Below are positions 22,998-31,979 of a stretch of DNA of 45,562 bases, piece after piece. The position numbers and the translations under genes were made by a program. Source of the DNA: an uncultured Clostridia bacterium (lineage in GTDB: Bacteria > Bacillota > Clostridia > UBA1381). The notes under the pieces were generated by a model. It was not told the DNA's origin. It did not search any database and worked only from the letters and a program-made list of their open reading frames with translations. The stretch lies in the NCBI GenBank assembly GCA_944390955.1, contig CALXRY010000053.1, positions 1 through 45,562 on the forward strand. Reading direction: 5' to 3'. The first letter of the stretch is position 1, and the number at the start of each line of letters is the position of its first letter.

Positions 22998-24896
22998 TTA
23001 TTCCGAAAGCTCTGTACCGTCGGCAAGTGTTATCGTATAACCGTTAAAGTCTATCGTTCCGTCGTTTTCAATGCTTGTCAGAGTGCAGTCGCCGGTAAGC
23101 GTCCACGTCGAATCCTCGCTGATGTAAACGACTGCATTATCGGATACCGCCTCCCCGTCCTGTTCGTTATCTATAATATTTATAGTACCGGTGAAATCAG
23201 AACCGTTCGTAAGGCTGAAGTCAAGATTTGAGATAGTGTCAACGACTATATCTCCCTCAAGAGTCTGAGCATCGGCTGTCACCTCTGCCTGAGCGCCGTT
23301 CGCTCCTGCCTGTCCCCAGCCGCGCGAAGCACTGTTTCCGGTAACACGCATAAGATAGCTTTCATCATCCTCGTTAGTTATTTCAACACCGGAAAGCGTT
23401 ACTACCGCATGAGTATTGGTTATATAGAATACATCGCCATTATGGCTGAGCAGAGAGCCGCCGTTCATTGTAAAGGTAGATGTCCCTACCTCAGCGTCGC
23501 CCGACATCGACTGATATATCATAACATTATGCACGTTTTCATCTGAGCTTGCACCCTCTGTATCGCTCATATTGCCCGAAACATCACAGTCATTAAGGGT
23601 GATAGAATTATGCCCTTCAATAACGAGCGCCTCGGAATTATTGGCCGTCAGCTCCGCATTTGAAACAGTTATATCGGCAGTCGAATAAACAGCGGGCGAA
23701 TTATAACCGTTTGACGTGTATGTTCCGCCGTCAACAGTTACCGTACCGCCGCCGCGGTCAGAGCGTATGGCCGCCGACGAGCTGCCGGATGTGTCTACCG
23801 TAAGATCCGAGGCTGTCATAGACGCGCCGCCGGTCGTCTGTATGCCGCCCGAATTGTCAGCCGTCGTTGTTATGACTGTATCTGAAACCGTTACCGAGGT
23901 GCCTTCGCCATAGCTGAATATTCCATTTCCGTTCTGTGCGGAGGAACTCACCTCCGAATCGGTTATTGTCACGTTAGCTCCATCGGTTGCGAGCAGAGCC
24001 GCATTCATGCCGTAAAAATCGCCGTCCTCGGTATTTGACGACTCGCCTGCGGATTTATCCACGGTTATGCCGTCGAGCGTGACCTCTGCTCCTGTTATTC
24101 TGAGTGCGTTCTCATCATCGCCTGTAGAGGTATACATCTCACCGCTTATTTCACTGTCTGTATCTATCGTATTTGCCGAGGTGCCCTGTGTAACCTCATC
24201 CGAACCGCCAGTGCCCGGCGCATCGGGCGGCGTATTACCCATTATCCCAGTTGCTTCCAGCGCACGCACAAGTATCGCGGCCGTTTCCGCACGTGACAGA
24301 TCATCAGCCGGACGCAGGGTCGTACCGTCGCCCTCGATTATACCTTCGCCAACAAGCATTTGCACGGCTTCAAGCGCATCTTCAGAAATTTCGCTGCTGT
24401 CAGTGTAGGCTGAAAGCTCCGATGCCGTTTCTAATTCCACATTTTTATATTGCAGATAGCGGTACAGGAATACCATCATTTCCTCACGGCTGATAGCCGC
24501 ATCAGGGTCAAAAGAAGAAACATCCGTGAGAATCGAGCTTTGCTCCGCCCATTCAACAGCCGCAGTATACCAGCTTTCACTGTCCGCGGCTTCTGAATCA
24601 TCACCTGCATTGCCGCTGTCAGTACGGTAGAGCATTGTTAGAAATTCGGCTCCAGTAAGCGAGCTTTCCGGCGAAAATGTATCCTCCGAGGTCCCATTAA
24701 TGATTCCCAAAGAATACGCTTCTGAAACATAGGAATAATACCAGTCATCAGATGTGACATCCGTAAATGGGAGCGCGGCAATTTCTTCTGCGTTCTGTCC
24801 CTCGGTCTCTGCCGCCAATACCGAAAATGAGCCTGTGCCGGACAGCGCCAGCGATGCTGCAATAAGCACTGTCAAAAGGTTCTTTTTGTAAAGCAT
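22998..24896 (-). CDS. SLH-anchored beta-helix surface protein
   Basis: 632 residues. A signal peptide (1-29) precedes three SLH-like domains (about 44-92, 100-150, 160-215), a Gly/Pro linker near 222-235 and a long Thr/Ser/Asn/Gly-rich region of short imperfect repeats (VTITDSEVSSS, VTVSDTVITT, NSGGIQTTGGASM) typical of right-handed parallel beta-helices. Proteins of this layout are usually adhesins or polysaccharide-binding proteins; no catalytic residues are recognisable. The region is acidic and almost free of Lys. AAGGAGG lies nine bases before the ATG. The leader is unusually long (about 205 bases) and carries a hairpin at 24929-24967. It is monocistronic. Confidence 0.85.
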   Translation of the reverse strand: MLYKKNLLTVLIAASLALSGTGSFSVLAAETEGQNAEEIAALPFTDVTSDDWYYSYVSEAYSLGIINGTSEDTFSPESSLTGAEFLTMLYRTDSGNAGDDSEAADSESWYTAAVEWAEQSSILTDVSSFDPDAAISREEMMVFLYRYLQYKNVELETASELSAYTDSSEISEDALEAVQMLVGEGIIEGDGTTLRPADDLSRAETAAILVRALEATGIMGNTPPDAPGTGGSDEVTQGTSANTIDTDSEISGEMYTSTGDDENALRITGAEVTLDGITVDKSAGESSNTEDGDFYGMNAALLATDGANVTITDSEVSSSAQNGNGIFSYGEGTSVTVSDTVITTTADNSGGIQTTGGASMTASDLTVDTSGSSSAAIRSDRGGGTVTVDGGTYTSNGYNSPAVYSTADITVSNAELTANNSEALVIEGHNSITLNDCDVSGNMSDTEGASSDENVHNVMIYQSMSGDAEVGTSTFTMNGGSLLSHNGDVFYITNTHAVVTLSGVEITNEDDESYLMRVTGNSASRGWGQAGANGAQAEVTADAQTLEGDIVVDTISNLDFSLTNGSDFTGTINIIDNEQDGEAVSDNAVVYISEDSTWTLTGDCTLTSIENDGTIDFNGYTITLADGTELSE

Positions 24897-24928
24897 TAGT
24901 ATCTGCCTCCTTAAAATTTAGTTGTTCT

Positions 24929-24967
24929 GCCTGGTATAAAGCTCATGATAATTATGCTTTATACGGC
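24929..24967 (-). promoter_or_regulatory. Leader hairpin of the SLH/beta-helix gene
   Basis: GTATAAAGC (24934-24942) pairs with GCTTTATAC (24956-24964); GCC/GGC extends the stem beyond a 2-base bulge. It sits about 20 bases upstream of the ribosome binding site, inside a roughly 205-base leader. The rest of the intergenic stretch 24897-25300 holds only the two divergent promoters and A/T-rich sequence; I recognise no known riboswitch. Confidence 0.5.
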
Positions 24968-25108
24968 TTTTGTGTGTTTAAATATAATGAAATTCCTCCA
25001 TCTCTGTGGCATCATATATTTACAGACCACACCCCCAATTAAATCAAGGAGGGACTTTCATATATAAAAAATTAAGATAATTTATTTATATAGCCCTAAA
25101 TCACCTTC

Positions 25109-25137
25109 ATTATAGCTCACAAAGAGCTTAAATGCAA
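25109..25137 (-). promoter_or_regulatory. Promoter for the SLH/beta-helix gene
   Basis: Read leftward: TTGCAT (25132-25137), 17-base spacer, TATAAT (25109-25114). The spacer contains a small palindrome, AGCTC/GAGCT (25114-25128). Confidence 0.65.
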
Positions 25138-25234
25138 GCCTTTGACAAAAAACTTAATCATTTATTTACAAAATATACAACATTCAATTTTACATAAAGA
25201 ATATGCCTGTGTACTGTCACTTTTATTTTTTCTC

Positions 25235-25263
25235 TTGTAAAATCCTGCGATATAGTGTATAAT
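25235..25263 (+). promoter_or_regulatory. Promoter for the glycosyltransferase-trxB operon
   Basis: TTGTAA (25235-25240), 17-base spacer, TATAAT (25258-25263). The -35 box matches 4 of 6. Confidence 0.65.
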
Positions 25264-25290
25264 GAGATGTATAATATAGTGTATAGGAGT
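25255..25290 (+). repeat. Three tandem 12-bp units across the transcription start
   Basis: GTGTATAATGAG, ATGTATAATATA and GTGTATAGGAGT follow one another without a gap. The first contains the -10 box and the third contains the ribosome binding site. The spacing is close to one helical turn, so a repeated protein site is possible; a low-complexity A/T tract is the simpler reading. Confidence 0.5.
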
Positions 25291-25300
25291 ATTATATATA

Positions 25301-26284
25301 ATGGACAGTGTAAATTTGTATATCGTTGTTCCATGCTACAACGAGGAAGCAGTGCTTCCGGAAACGTCCTCAAGAATGCTGGAGCTTATAAAACAGATGC
25401 GCAGCGACGGCCTTGTAAATGAAAAAAGCCGCATAGTATTTGTTGACGACGGCTCAAAGGACAGAACATGGGAAATCATTGATAGCCTTACGCGTGAACA
25501 TACGGAGATAGCCGGAATAAAGCTTGCTTGCAACGCGGGACACCAGAACGCTCTTTTCGGCGGGCTCATGACGGTAAAGGACGACTGCGACTGCGCCATC
25601 TCAATAGACGCAGACCTACAGGACGATATAAACGTCATTCCCGAAATGGTGCGTAAATTTATCGGCGGCTGCGACGTCGTTTACGGAGTTCGCAATAAAC
25701 GAGATACCGACACTTTCTTTAAGCGCACAACGGCACAAGGCTTCTACAGGCTCATGCAGCTTATGGGAGTTAAAATGATATACAACCATGCCGATTACAG
25801 GCTTATGAGCGCAAGAGCCATCTCGGCTTTATCTCAGTTCCCCGAGCGCAATCTTTTCCTGAGGGGCATGGTCCCACTGACCGGCTTCAAGTCGGATTGC
25901 GTATACTATGACCGCAGCGAGCGCTTTGCCGGCGAATCAAAATATCCGCTCAAAAAAATGCTGTCATTCGCATTCGACGGCATTACGTCGTTCAGTGTGA
26001 GCCCGATAAGAATGATAAGTGCGCTCGGCGCGATCGTATGCGTTATCGCGGTTATAATGGGAATTTATACAATATACGAAAAATTGGCCGGGAACACCGA
26101 TGCGGGCTGGGCATCTCTTATGATGTCGATATGGTTTATCGGCGGAGTCCAGCTCCTGTCGCTCGGGCTTATCGGCGAATATATCGGCAAAATATATAAG
26201 GAATCAAAGCGCCGCCCAAGGTATATTATAGAGGCGTATGTGAATACGCCGGAAAGCGGCGAAATGGAGGATCAATATGTATGA
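25301..26284 (+). CDS. Polyprenyl-phosphate glycosyltransferase (GT2, GtrB/DPM1-like)
   Basis: 327 residues. The GT2 catalytic domain carries VVPCYNEE (9-16), VDDGSKD (48-54) and SIDADLQDD (101-109, DxD at 103-105). Two C-terminal membrane segments (about 238-258 and 270-294) anchor it, as in GtrB, CsbB and YkcC proteins that transfer a sugar from a nucleotide donor to undecaprenyl phosphate for envelope decoration. Donor and final acceptor are unknown. AGGAG lies about 11 bases before the ATG. Its end overlaps trxB by 8 bases, so translation is probably coupled. First gene of a four-gene operon. Confidence 0.9.
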   Translation: MDSVNLYIVVPCYNEEAVLPETSSRMLELIKQMRSDGLVNEKSRIVFVDDGSKDRTWEIIDSLTREHTEIAGIKLACNAGHQNALFGGLMTVKDDCDCAISIDADLQDDINVIPEMVRKFIGGCDVVYGVRNKRDTDTFFKRTTAQGFYRLMQLMGVKMIYNHADYRLMSARAISALSQFPERNLFLRGMVPLTGFKSDCVYYDRSERFAGESKYPLKKMLSFAFDGITSFSVSPIRMISALGAIVCVIAVIMGIYTIYEKLAGNTDAGWASLMMSIWFIGGVQLLSLGLIGEYIGKIYKESKRRPRYIIEAYVNTPESGEMEDQYV

Positions 26285-27209
26285 TGTTGTAATAATAGGC
26301 GGCGGGCCCGCGGGAATGAGTGCGGCAATTTATTCCTGCCGTGGAGGAATGAAAACTCTCGTAATAGAAAAGCTCTCCTTCGGAGGGCAGGTAATGCGCA
26401 CAAACGAGATCGACAACTACCCGGGCTTTTACGATAACCCATCAGGAGAGGAGCTTGCTGCAAGAATGCGCGAGCATGCGGGGAAATTCGGTGCTGAATT
26501 TGTAAGCGAAACGGTAAAATCGATCGAAAATGCTGAGTATGGCGTAAAGATCGTTCACACCCGCCGCAATAAATATATGACGAAGGCGATAATCCTTGCG
26601 ACCGGAGCATCGCCGAAAACCCTCGGCGCTGAGGGCGAGCAGGAATTTACAGGAGCCGGCGTATCGTACTGCGCAACATGCGACGGAGCGTTCTTCAAGG
26701 ATAAGGACGTCGCGGTGATAGGCGGAGGAAATACGGCGCTTGAGGACGCGCTTTATCTTTCGCCGATATGCAGCCGTGTATATCTCCTGAACCGCTCTCA
26801 GCGCTTCCGCGGCGCGGCGACGCTGTTTGAAAAGGTAAAGCAGCGCGGCAATATAGAGATAATGCCGGATACTGTCGCCGACAGGTTCATTGGCAGCAAT
26901 ATGCTGTCGGAGATAAAAATACGCAATACTGCCACCGGGGAAAGAGGCTCGCTTAAGGTCAGCGGTGTTATAATCGCGATAGGCGTGACGCCCGATTCAA
27001 AGCTTGCCTCAGACTGCGGGATACAGCTTTGCGAAAGAGGCTTTATCAAAACCGATATAAATCTTGAAACGAGCATAAATGGTATTTTTGCAGCAGGCGA
27101 TGTGCGTGTTACGCCGCTCAGGCAGGTAATAACGGCAGCAGCGGACGGCGCTGTAGCAGCAGCAAGCGCAGTTAATTATGTAAATGCTCTCGGAATAAAG
27201 TCCGTATAG
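26277..27209 (+). CDS. trxB: Thioredoxin reductase family flavoprotein
   Basis: 310 residues, the usual length of low-molecular-weight TrxR. FAD-binding GGGPAG (8-13), redox-active Cys132-Ala-Thr-Cys135 in the CATCDG motif, a second dinucleotide loop GGGNTA (149-154) and C-terminal FAAGDVR are present. The enzyme passes electrons from NADPH or ferredoxin to thioredoxin-like proteins; no thioredoxin gene is adjacent. The start overlaps the preceding glycosyltransferase by 8 bases, and the beta-CASP gene begins nine bases after its stop. Confidence 0.92.
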   Translation: MYDVVIIGGGPAGMSAAIYSCRGGMKTLVIEKLSFGGQVMRTNEIDNYPGFYDNPSGEELAARMREHAGKFGAEFVSETVKSIENAEYGVKIVHTRRNKYMTKAIILATGASPKTLGAEGEQEFTGAGVSYCATCDGAFFKDKDVAVIGGGNTALEDALYLSPICSRVYLLNRSQRFRGAATLFEKVKQRGNIEIMPDTVADRFIGSNMLSEIKIRNTATGERGSLKVSGVIIAIGVTPDSKLASDCGIQLCERGFIKTDINLETSINGIFAAGDVRVTPLRQVITAAADGAVAAASAVNYVNALGIKSV

Positions 27210-27218
27210 GAGAAGCTT

Positions 27219-28823
27219 ATGAAAATTACATTTATCGGCGCGGCTCACGAGGTCACGGGGAGCTGTACTCTCCTTGAATCCATGGGGCTGCGCGTGCTCA
27301 TTGACTGCGGAATGGAGCAGGGAGCCGACACCTTTGAAAATTACGAGCTGCCGGTGAACGCAGCCGAGATAGACTGCGTGCTCCTGACGCATGCGCATAT
27401 AGACCATTCGGGAAATCTGCCGCTTTTATACAAGCGTGGCTTCCGCGGTAAGATATATTCCACGCCCGAAACCGCCTCGCTCTGCGGGATAATGCTTCCC
27501 GACAGCGCGCATATACAGGAAAGCGAGGCAAAATGGCGGAATAAACGCGCAAAACGCAGCGGCGGCGCGCTCTATGAGCCAGTCTACAATAATGAAGATG
27601 CTCAGGGCGCACTGTCGCTTTTTTATACATGCCCATACGACAAGAAGATACAAATTTCGGAAAGCATCGAAATACGCTTTCACGATATAGGCCATCTTCT
27701 CGGCTCGTCATGTATTGAAGTATGGGTCACAGAGCACGGAATGACAAAAAAGATCGTATTCAGCGGCGATGTAGGCAATACTAACCAGCCTATAATAAAG
27801 GATCCTTCGCCGCTGCCGGACGATGAAGGAACAGATTTCCTCGTGCTTGAATCGACTTACGGCGACAGGCTTCACGACCCGCCGCCCGATTACGCAGCAT
27901 CTCTTGCAGATGTCATACAGACAACACTCGACCGCGGCGGAAACGTTGTAATACCGTCATTTGCCGTAGGCAGAACACAGGAGATACTGTATTTTATCCG
28001 AAGGATCAAGGAAAACAATATGGTTACGGGGCATGATAATTTTTCCGTCTATGTAGACAGTCCTCTTGCAAACGAAGCAACTGCAATATTTTTGCAGTGT
28101 GATAGGCGATGCCTTGACGACGAGACAATGCAGCTTGTTGAAAACGGCATAAATCCGCTTATGTTCCCCGGGCTTAAAACTGCAGTGACGACCGACGAGT
28201 CTATAGCTATAAACTTAGACCCAAAGCCAAAGGTGATAATATCATCAAGCGGAATGTGCGAGGCGGGCAGGATCCGCCATCATTTAAAATACAATCTGTG
28301 GCGCGAGGAAAGCACGATCGTTTTTGTCGGCTATCAGGCCGGCGGCACTCTCGGACGCTCCCTTTGCGACGGCGCGGGCTCCGTAAGGCTTTTCGGCGAG
28401 GACATACTCGTCCAGGCCGAAATAAAGATGCTGCCCGGGATAAGCGGTCATGCTGACAGGGACGGGCTTGTACGATGGGTGGAATCGCTGGGCAAAAAGC
28501 CTAAACTCATATTCGTCAATCACGGCGAGGACGAAGTCTGCGACAATTTTGCAAGGCATCTGCGCACTAAAGGCTATGAGACGTATGCGCCGTACAGCGG
28601 CACGGAATTTGACATGTTCTCAGGGCAGTTCGCTAAAATAACGCACGGCATCAGAATAGAGAAAAAATCAAAAACAAAACGCGCCGCGACAGTATTTGCA
28701 AGGCTCACGGACGCAGCCGCGAGGCTTACCGCCGTTGTCCGCCAATGCGAGGGCATGGCAAACAAGGACCTTGCAAAATTTGCAGATCAGATAAACACAC
28801 TATGCGACAAATGGTCGCGTTAA
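27219..28823 (+). CDS. Beta-CASP metallo-beta-lactamase-fold hydrolase (probable RNA-processing enzyme)
   Basis: 534 residues. The metal-binding HAHIDH motif is at 58-63, with further His and Asp in DIGHLLGSS and FSGDVG. A beta-CASP insert is indicated by SFAVGRTQEI and SSSGMCEAGRIRHH, followed by the RMMBL-like SGHADRDGLVRW and FVNHGED. This matches bacterial CPSF73-like nucleases or phosphodiesterases. The C-terminal 70 residues are basic and helical. AGGAGAAG lies a few bases before the ATG. The RNA substrate is unknown. Confidence 0.9.
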   Translation: MKITFIGAAHEVTGSCTLLESMGLRVLIDCGMEQGADTFENYELPVNAAEIDCVLLTHAHIDHSGNLPLLYKRGFRGKIYSTPETASLCGIMLPDSAHIQESEAKWRNKRAKRSGGALYEPVYNNEDAQGALSLFYTCPYDKKIQISESIEIRFHDIGHLLGSSCIEVWVTEHGMTKKIVFSGDVGNTNQPIIKDPSPLPDDEGTDFLVLESTYGDRLHDPPPDYAASLADVIQTTLDRGGNVVIPSFAVGRTQEILYFIRRIKENNMVTGHDNFSVYVDSPLANEATAIFLQCDRRCLDDETMQLVENGINPLMFPGLKTAVTTDESIAINLDPKPKVIISSSGMCEAGRIRHHLKYNLWREESTIVFVGYQAGGTLGRSLCDGAGSVRLFGEDILVQAEIKMLPGISGHADRDGLVRWVESLGKKPKLIFVNHGEDEVCDNFARHLRTKGYETYAPYSGTEFDMFSGQFAKITHGIRIEKKSKTKRAATVFARLTDAAARLTAVVRQCEGMANKDLAKFADQINTLCDKWSR

Positions 28824-28847
28824 ATACAGCCAAAGGAGACAACTCGG

Positions 28848-29867
28848 ATGAATTTTATAAAAAACAACTGGAAGGGCATGGCGCTCTGCCTTGCCATAGC
28901 TATACCGTCATGGTTCCTCGGACAGCAGTTTGAGGTGATAGGCGGCCCCGTATTCGCCATAATATTCGGCATGATAATCACGCTGTTCATAAAATCAAAG
29001 GACGCGCTTCAGCCCGGCATTACATACACTTCAAAAAAAATACTTCAGTATGCCGTTGTACTGCTCGGCTTTGGGCTTAACCTTTCTACTATTGCTCAAA
29101 CGGGCGCGCAGTCTCTGCCAATAATCGTCTCGACAATATCAGTATCGCTGATAATTTCCTTTGTACTCTATAAGCTGATGAAAATGCCCGCCAACATCTC
29201 GACGCTCATAGGCGTCGGCTCGTCAATATGCGGAGGCTCGGCGATTGCAGCAGCAGCTCCTGTGATAGGCGCGGACGATGAGGAGATAGCACAGTCCATA
29301 TCGGTCATATTCCTGTTCAACGTGATTGCAGCGCTCATATTCCCGACGCTCGGCTCGCTGCTCAATATGAGCAACGAGGGCTTCGGGCTGTTTGCCGGAA
29401 CAGCCATAAACGATACGTCGTCGGTAACGGCAGCCGCAGCGGCATGGGACGGTATGCACCCCGGCGCAAATACTCTTGACAGCGCTACCATCGTAAAGCT
29501 GACAAGAACGCTTGCTATAATCCCGATAACTCTTGTTTTGGCATTTTTCAGAGCCGGAAAAGAGAAGAAATCTGCCGGTCAGGGATTCTCGCTCAAGAAG
29601 ATATTCCCGTTCTTTATCCTGTTTTTCGTACTCGCATCAGTCATAACAACTATCGCAACATCCTTCGGAGTAGATGCAGAGGTATTCACACCTCTGAAAA
29701 CGTTATCGAAGTTCTTTATCGTAATGGCCATGGCTGCGATAGGGCTGAATACCAATATAGTAAAGCTTGTTAAAACGGGCGGAAAACCTATCTTCATGGG
29801 CCTGTGCTGCTGGATCGCAATCGCTCTTACGAGCCTTGTGATGCAGCATATGCTAGGGCTTATATAA
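28848..29867 (+). CDS. YeiH/YadS-family membrane protein (putative sulfate exporter)
   Basis: 339 residues with about ten hydrophobic segments. [20 protein letters not shown] and [19 protein letters not shown] are hallmark segments of the YeiH family (conserved hypothetical protein 698), annotated as putative sulfate or organic-anion exporters; transport has not been firmly established. GGAGA lies about nine bases before the ATG. Last gene of the operon; no clear terminator follows before the next promoter at 29953. Confidence 0.88.
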   Translation: MNFIKNNWKGMALCLAIAIPSWFLGQQFEVIGGPVFAIIFGMIITLFIKSKDALQPGITYTSKKILQYAVVLLGFGLNLSTIAQTGAQSLPIIVSTISVSLIISFVLYKLMKMPANISTLIGVGSSICGGSAIAAAAPVIGADDEEIAQSISVIFLFNVIAALIFPTLGSLLNMSNEGFGLFAGTAINDTSSVTAAAAAWDGMHPGANTLDSATIVKLTRTLAIIPITLVLAFFRAGKEKKSAGQGFSLKKIFPFFILFFVLASVITTIATSFGVDAEVFTPLKTLSKFFIVMAMAAIGLNTNIVKLVKTGGKPIFMGLCCWIAIALTSLVMQHMLGLI

Positions 29868-29952
29868 TCAAATCGATTTCCATACAAAGATAAAACAAGC
29901 TTGCAAATATGCGATAAAAAGTAAATAATCTTTTAACTTTATCCGATTTTTA

Positions 29953-29981
29953 TTGACAAAACCATGCCCCCGGGCTACAAT
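29953..29981 (+). promoter_or_regulatory. Promoter for the Big_2/glucosaminidase gene
   Basis: TTGACA (29953-29958), 17-base spacer, TACAAT (29976-29981). A short GC hairpin in the leader (GCCCC-TAG-GGGGC, 30018-30030) sits just upstream of the ribosome binding site and could modulate translation. Confidence 0.75.
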
Positions 29982-30044
29982 AATAGAGAATTGTTTGTTT
30001 GATTTATTGATTTGACCGCCCCTAGGGGGCTGAAAGGCATTGAT

Positions 30045-31874
30045 ATGCAGATAAATATAGCTCTGAAGAAAAGGACCGGAATCATGCAGACCGGCAGGCG
30101 CATATGGATCATTCTTGCCGCTTCTGCAATTGCTGCAGTGATTCTGTCTTTTGTCTTAATAAAAAATACGGATACCGGCGGCGATCACACTCCTGAGCTT
30201 ATAGGAGAGATTTCGTATCCGTCGTTGTTCTACCACTATACCGGCTTTGACGACGACCCCGAAGGCACAATGAAACTCATCTGGAAAAAGACAAGCGTGC
30301 GTCTTGAGGGAGAAACTGCGGAGCTGAAGCTCCGCGCAAGGATATTCCCGATAACGCTCGATGACAAGACAGTGACGTACAGCTCATCTGATGAAAGCAT
30401 AGCCACGGTAGACGAGTACGGAAATATTACGGCTCTTAAGCCGGGCAACGTGAAAATAACTGCAACACTCGTCAAATCAGGACACACAGAAACAGCCGAG
30501 CTTGAGGTCATACGTCCTGTCACCGGTGTGGTCATGAAAAACAGCTCGATGACTATCAATGTTTCTGATTCTCTCCATCATATGGAGGCGGATATATATC
30601 CCGAAGACGCCACAAATAAAGACGTTACCTGGACTTCAGCAGATACCGACGTTGCGACTGTGGATGAAAACGGAACACTCCGCCCTATGGGAGTGGGCAT
30701 GACCGAAGTCACTGCAACGACCGCAGACGGCGGATTTACCGCAAAATGCTTTGTAACCGTTGTGAATAAAGTTATCGATGTTGATTCTATAACAATACAG
30801 AACAAGGGCAGCGCCAAGCTCGGAGTCGGCGAAAGCATGAATATGATCGTTACGGTCTCACCATCAAATGCAAAAAACAAGACCGTTACATGGTCAAGCT
30901 CAGATGAAAACGTCGCAACCATATCAAAGACCGGTCGATTAAAGGCGGTTGCAGAGGGAAAAACGACCATAACCGTAAAGTCGTCAAACGGAAAGACAGA
31001 CACCATGGAGCTCACCGTTGACAAGGCATCCAGCGAAAGTGCGCTGAACCTCTATGGAAAAGTCACCTCCGATCAGGAGATCCCAACCGATATTCTCGGC
31101 AACACCTATATTGCGAACGGCTCGTCAACGTCGACAGCCACCGGAGGAACGACATACACCAGCTATGATATAACGCTCTCGGAAATCGTCGATATACAGA
31201 TGGGTCTGTCTCCTGCGCCAAAAATATGGCGCGGCGGTGGTTCTGTTTCCGCCACACGCGCCGAAACTCTCGAATATATGGATCCATCAAGTTATTATAC
31301 AGGCGCATATAAATACCAGTTCCTTGATCTGTCGCACACCAACGGAGTAAGCGCCGAATCGCTCAACAGCTTCCTTGAGGGCAAGGGAATACTTGAGGGA
31401 ATGGGACAGGCGTTCGTTGATGCGGCAAACGCCAGCGGCGTAAGCGAGGTATACCTAGTTGCTCATGCGTGCCTTGAAACAGGCAACGGAACCTCTACTC
31501 TTGCAAACGGTGTAAGCGTAAACGGCACAACGGTATATAACATGTTTGGCATAGGCGCTTACGATGACAGCGCTCTCTATTCAGGCTCACAAAGAGCCTA
31601 CAGCGAAGGCTGGACCTCACCCGAGGCCGCAATAAAGGGCGGTGCTGAATGGATAAGCCAATGGTATATAAATGCCGAATCTTCACGTCAGAACACGCTT
31701 TATAAGATGCTGTGGAATCCCGAAACGCCGGGCCAGCACCAGTATGCTACAGATATAAGCTGGGCGGTAAAGCAGGCCATCAATATAGAAAAGATATTCG
31801 CTGTCTTCCCCGAAGCGGTGCTGTCATATGACATACCCGTATATCAGGGCGAGACTGCGATAACAATTGAATAG
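30045..31874 (+). CDS. Membrane-anchored glucosaminidase with three Big_2 domains
   Basis: 609 residues from the ATG with GAAAGG seven bases upstream; the frame runs to a TTG at 30012, which lacks a site and would overlap the leader hairpin. A single N-terminal membrane helix (about 20-40) anchors it. Three bacterial Ig-like Big_2 domains (about 80-155, 160-243, 245-326) precede a linker and a C-terminal glucosaminidase domain (about 430-590) with AHACLETGNG. Glu478 is the likely catalytic acid, as in LytD-type enzymes that cleave between GlcNAc and MurNAc in peptidoglycan. It is monocistronic and probably acts in cell-wall turnover together with the SLH amidase. Confidence 0.9.
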   Translation: MQINIALKKRTGIMQTGRRIWIILAASAIAAVILSFVLIKNTDTGGDHTPELIGEISYPSLFYHYTGFDDDPEGTMKLIWKKTSVRLEGETAELKLRARIFPITLDDKTVTYSSSDESIATVDEYGNITALKPGNVKITATLVKSGHTETAELEVIRPVTGVVMKNSSMTINVSDSLHHMEADIYPEDATNKDVTWTSADTDVATVDENGTLRPMGVGMTEVTATTADGGFTAKCFVTVVNKVIDVDSITIQNKGSAKLGVGESMNMIVTVSPSNAKNKTVTWSSSDENVATISKTGRLKAVAEGKTTITVKSSNGKTDTMELTVDKASSESALNLYGKVTSDQEIPTDILGNTYIANGSSTSTATGGTTYTSYDITLSEIVDIQMGLSPAPKIWRGGGSVSATRAETLEYMDPSSYYTGAYKYQFLDLSHTNGVSAESLNSFLEGKGILEGMGQAFVDAANASGVSEVYLVAHACLETGNGTSTLANGVSVNGTTVYNMFGIGAYDDSALYSGSQRAYSEGWTSPEAAIKGGAEWISQWYINAESSRQNTLYKMLWNPETPGQHQYATDISWAVKQAINIEKIFAVFPEAVLSYDIPVYQGETAITIE

Positions 31875-31878
31875 ACAA

Positions 31879-31910
31879 AAAAACTTCCGGAATAAAGTCC
31901 GGAAGTTTTT
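31879..31910 (+). terminator. Terminator of the glucosaminidase gene
   Basis: Perfect 13-bp stem (31879-31891 with 31898-31910), 6-base loop, ending in a T run. Confidence 0.95.
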
Positions 31911-31927
31911 GTTTACCGCATTACAAC

Positions 31928-31963
31928 AAAAAACAGATGCCGCAAAAGCAGCATCTGTTTTTT
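31928..31963 (-). terminator. Terminator of tuf
   Basis: Perfect 13-bp stem (31928-31940 with 31951-31963), 10-base loop, T runs on both sides. It lies 17 bases past the tuf stop codon, back to back with the glucosaminidase terminator. Confidence 0.95.
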
Positions 31964-31979
31964 ATATGAATAAACTATA

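Noticed and set aside
24897-25101. Known riboswitch (such as a cyclic-di-GMP type) in the SLH leader
   Set aside because: I could not find the conserved core sequences of the classes I know; only a simple bulged hairpin is visible.
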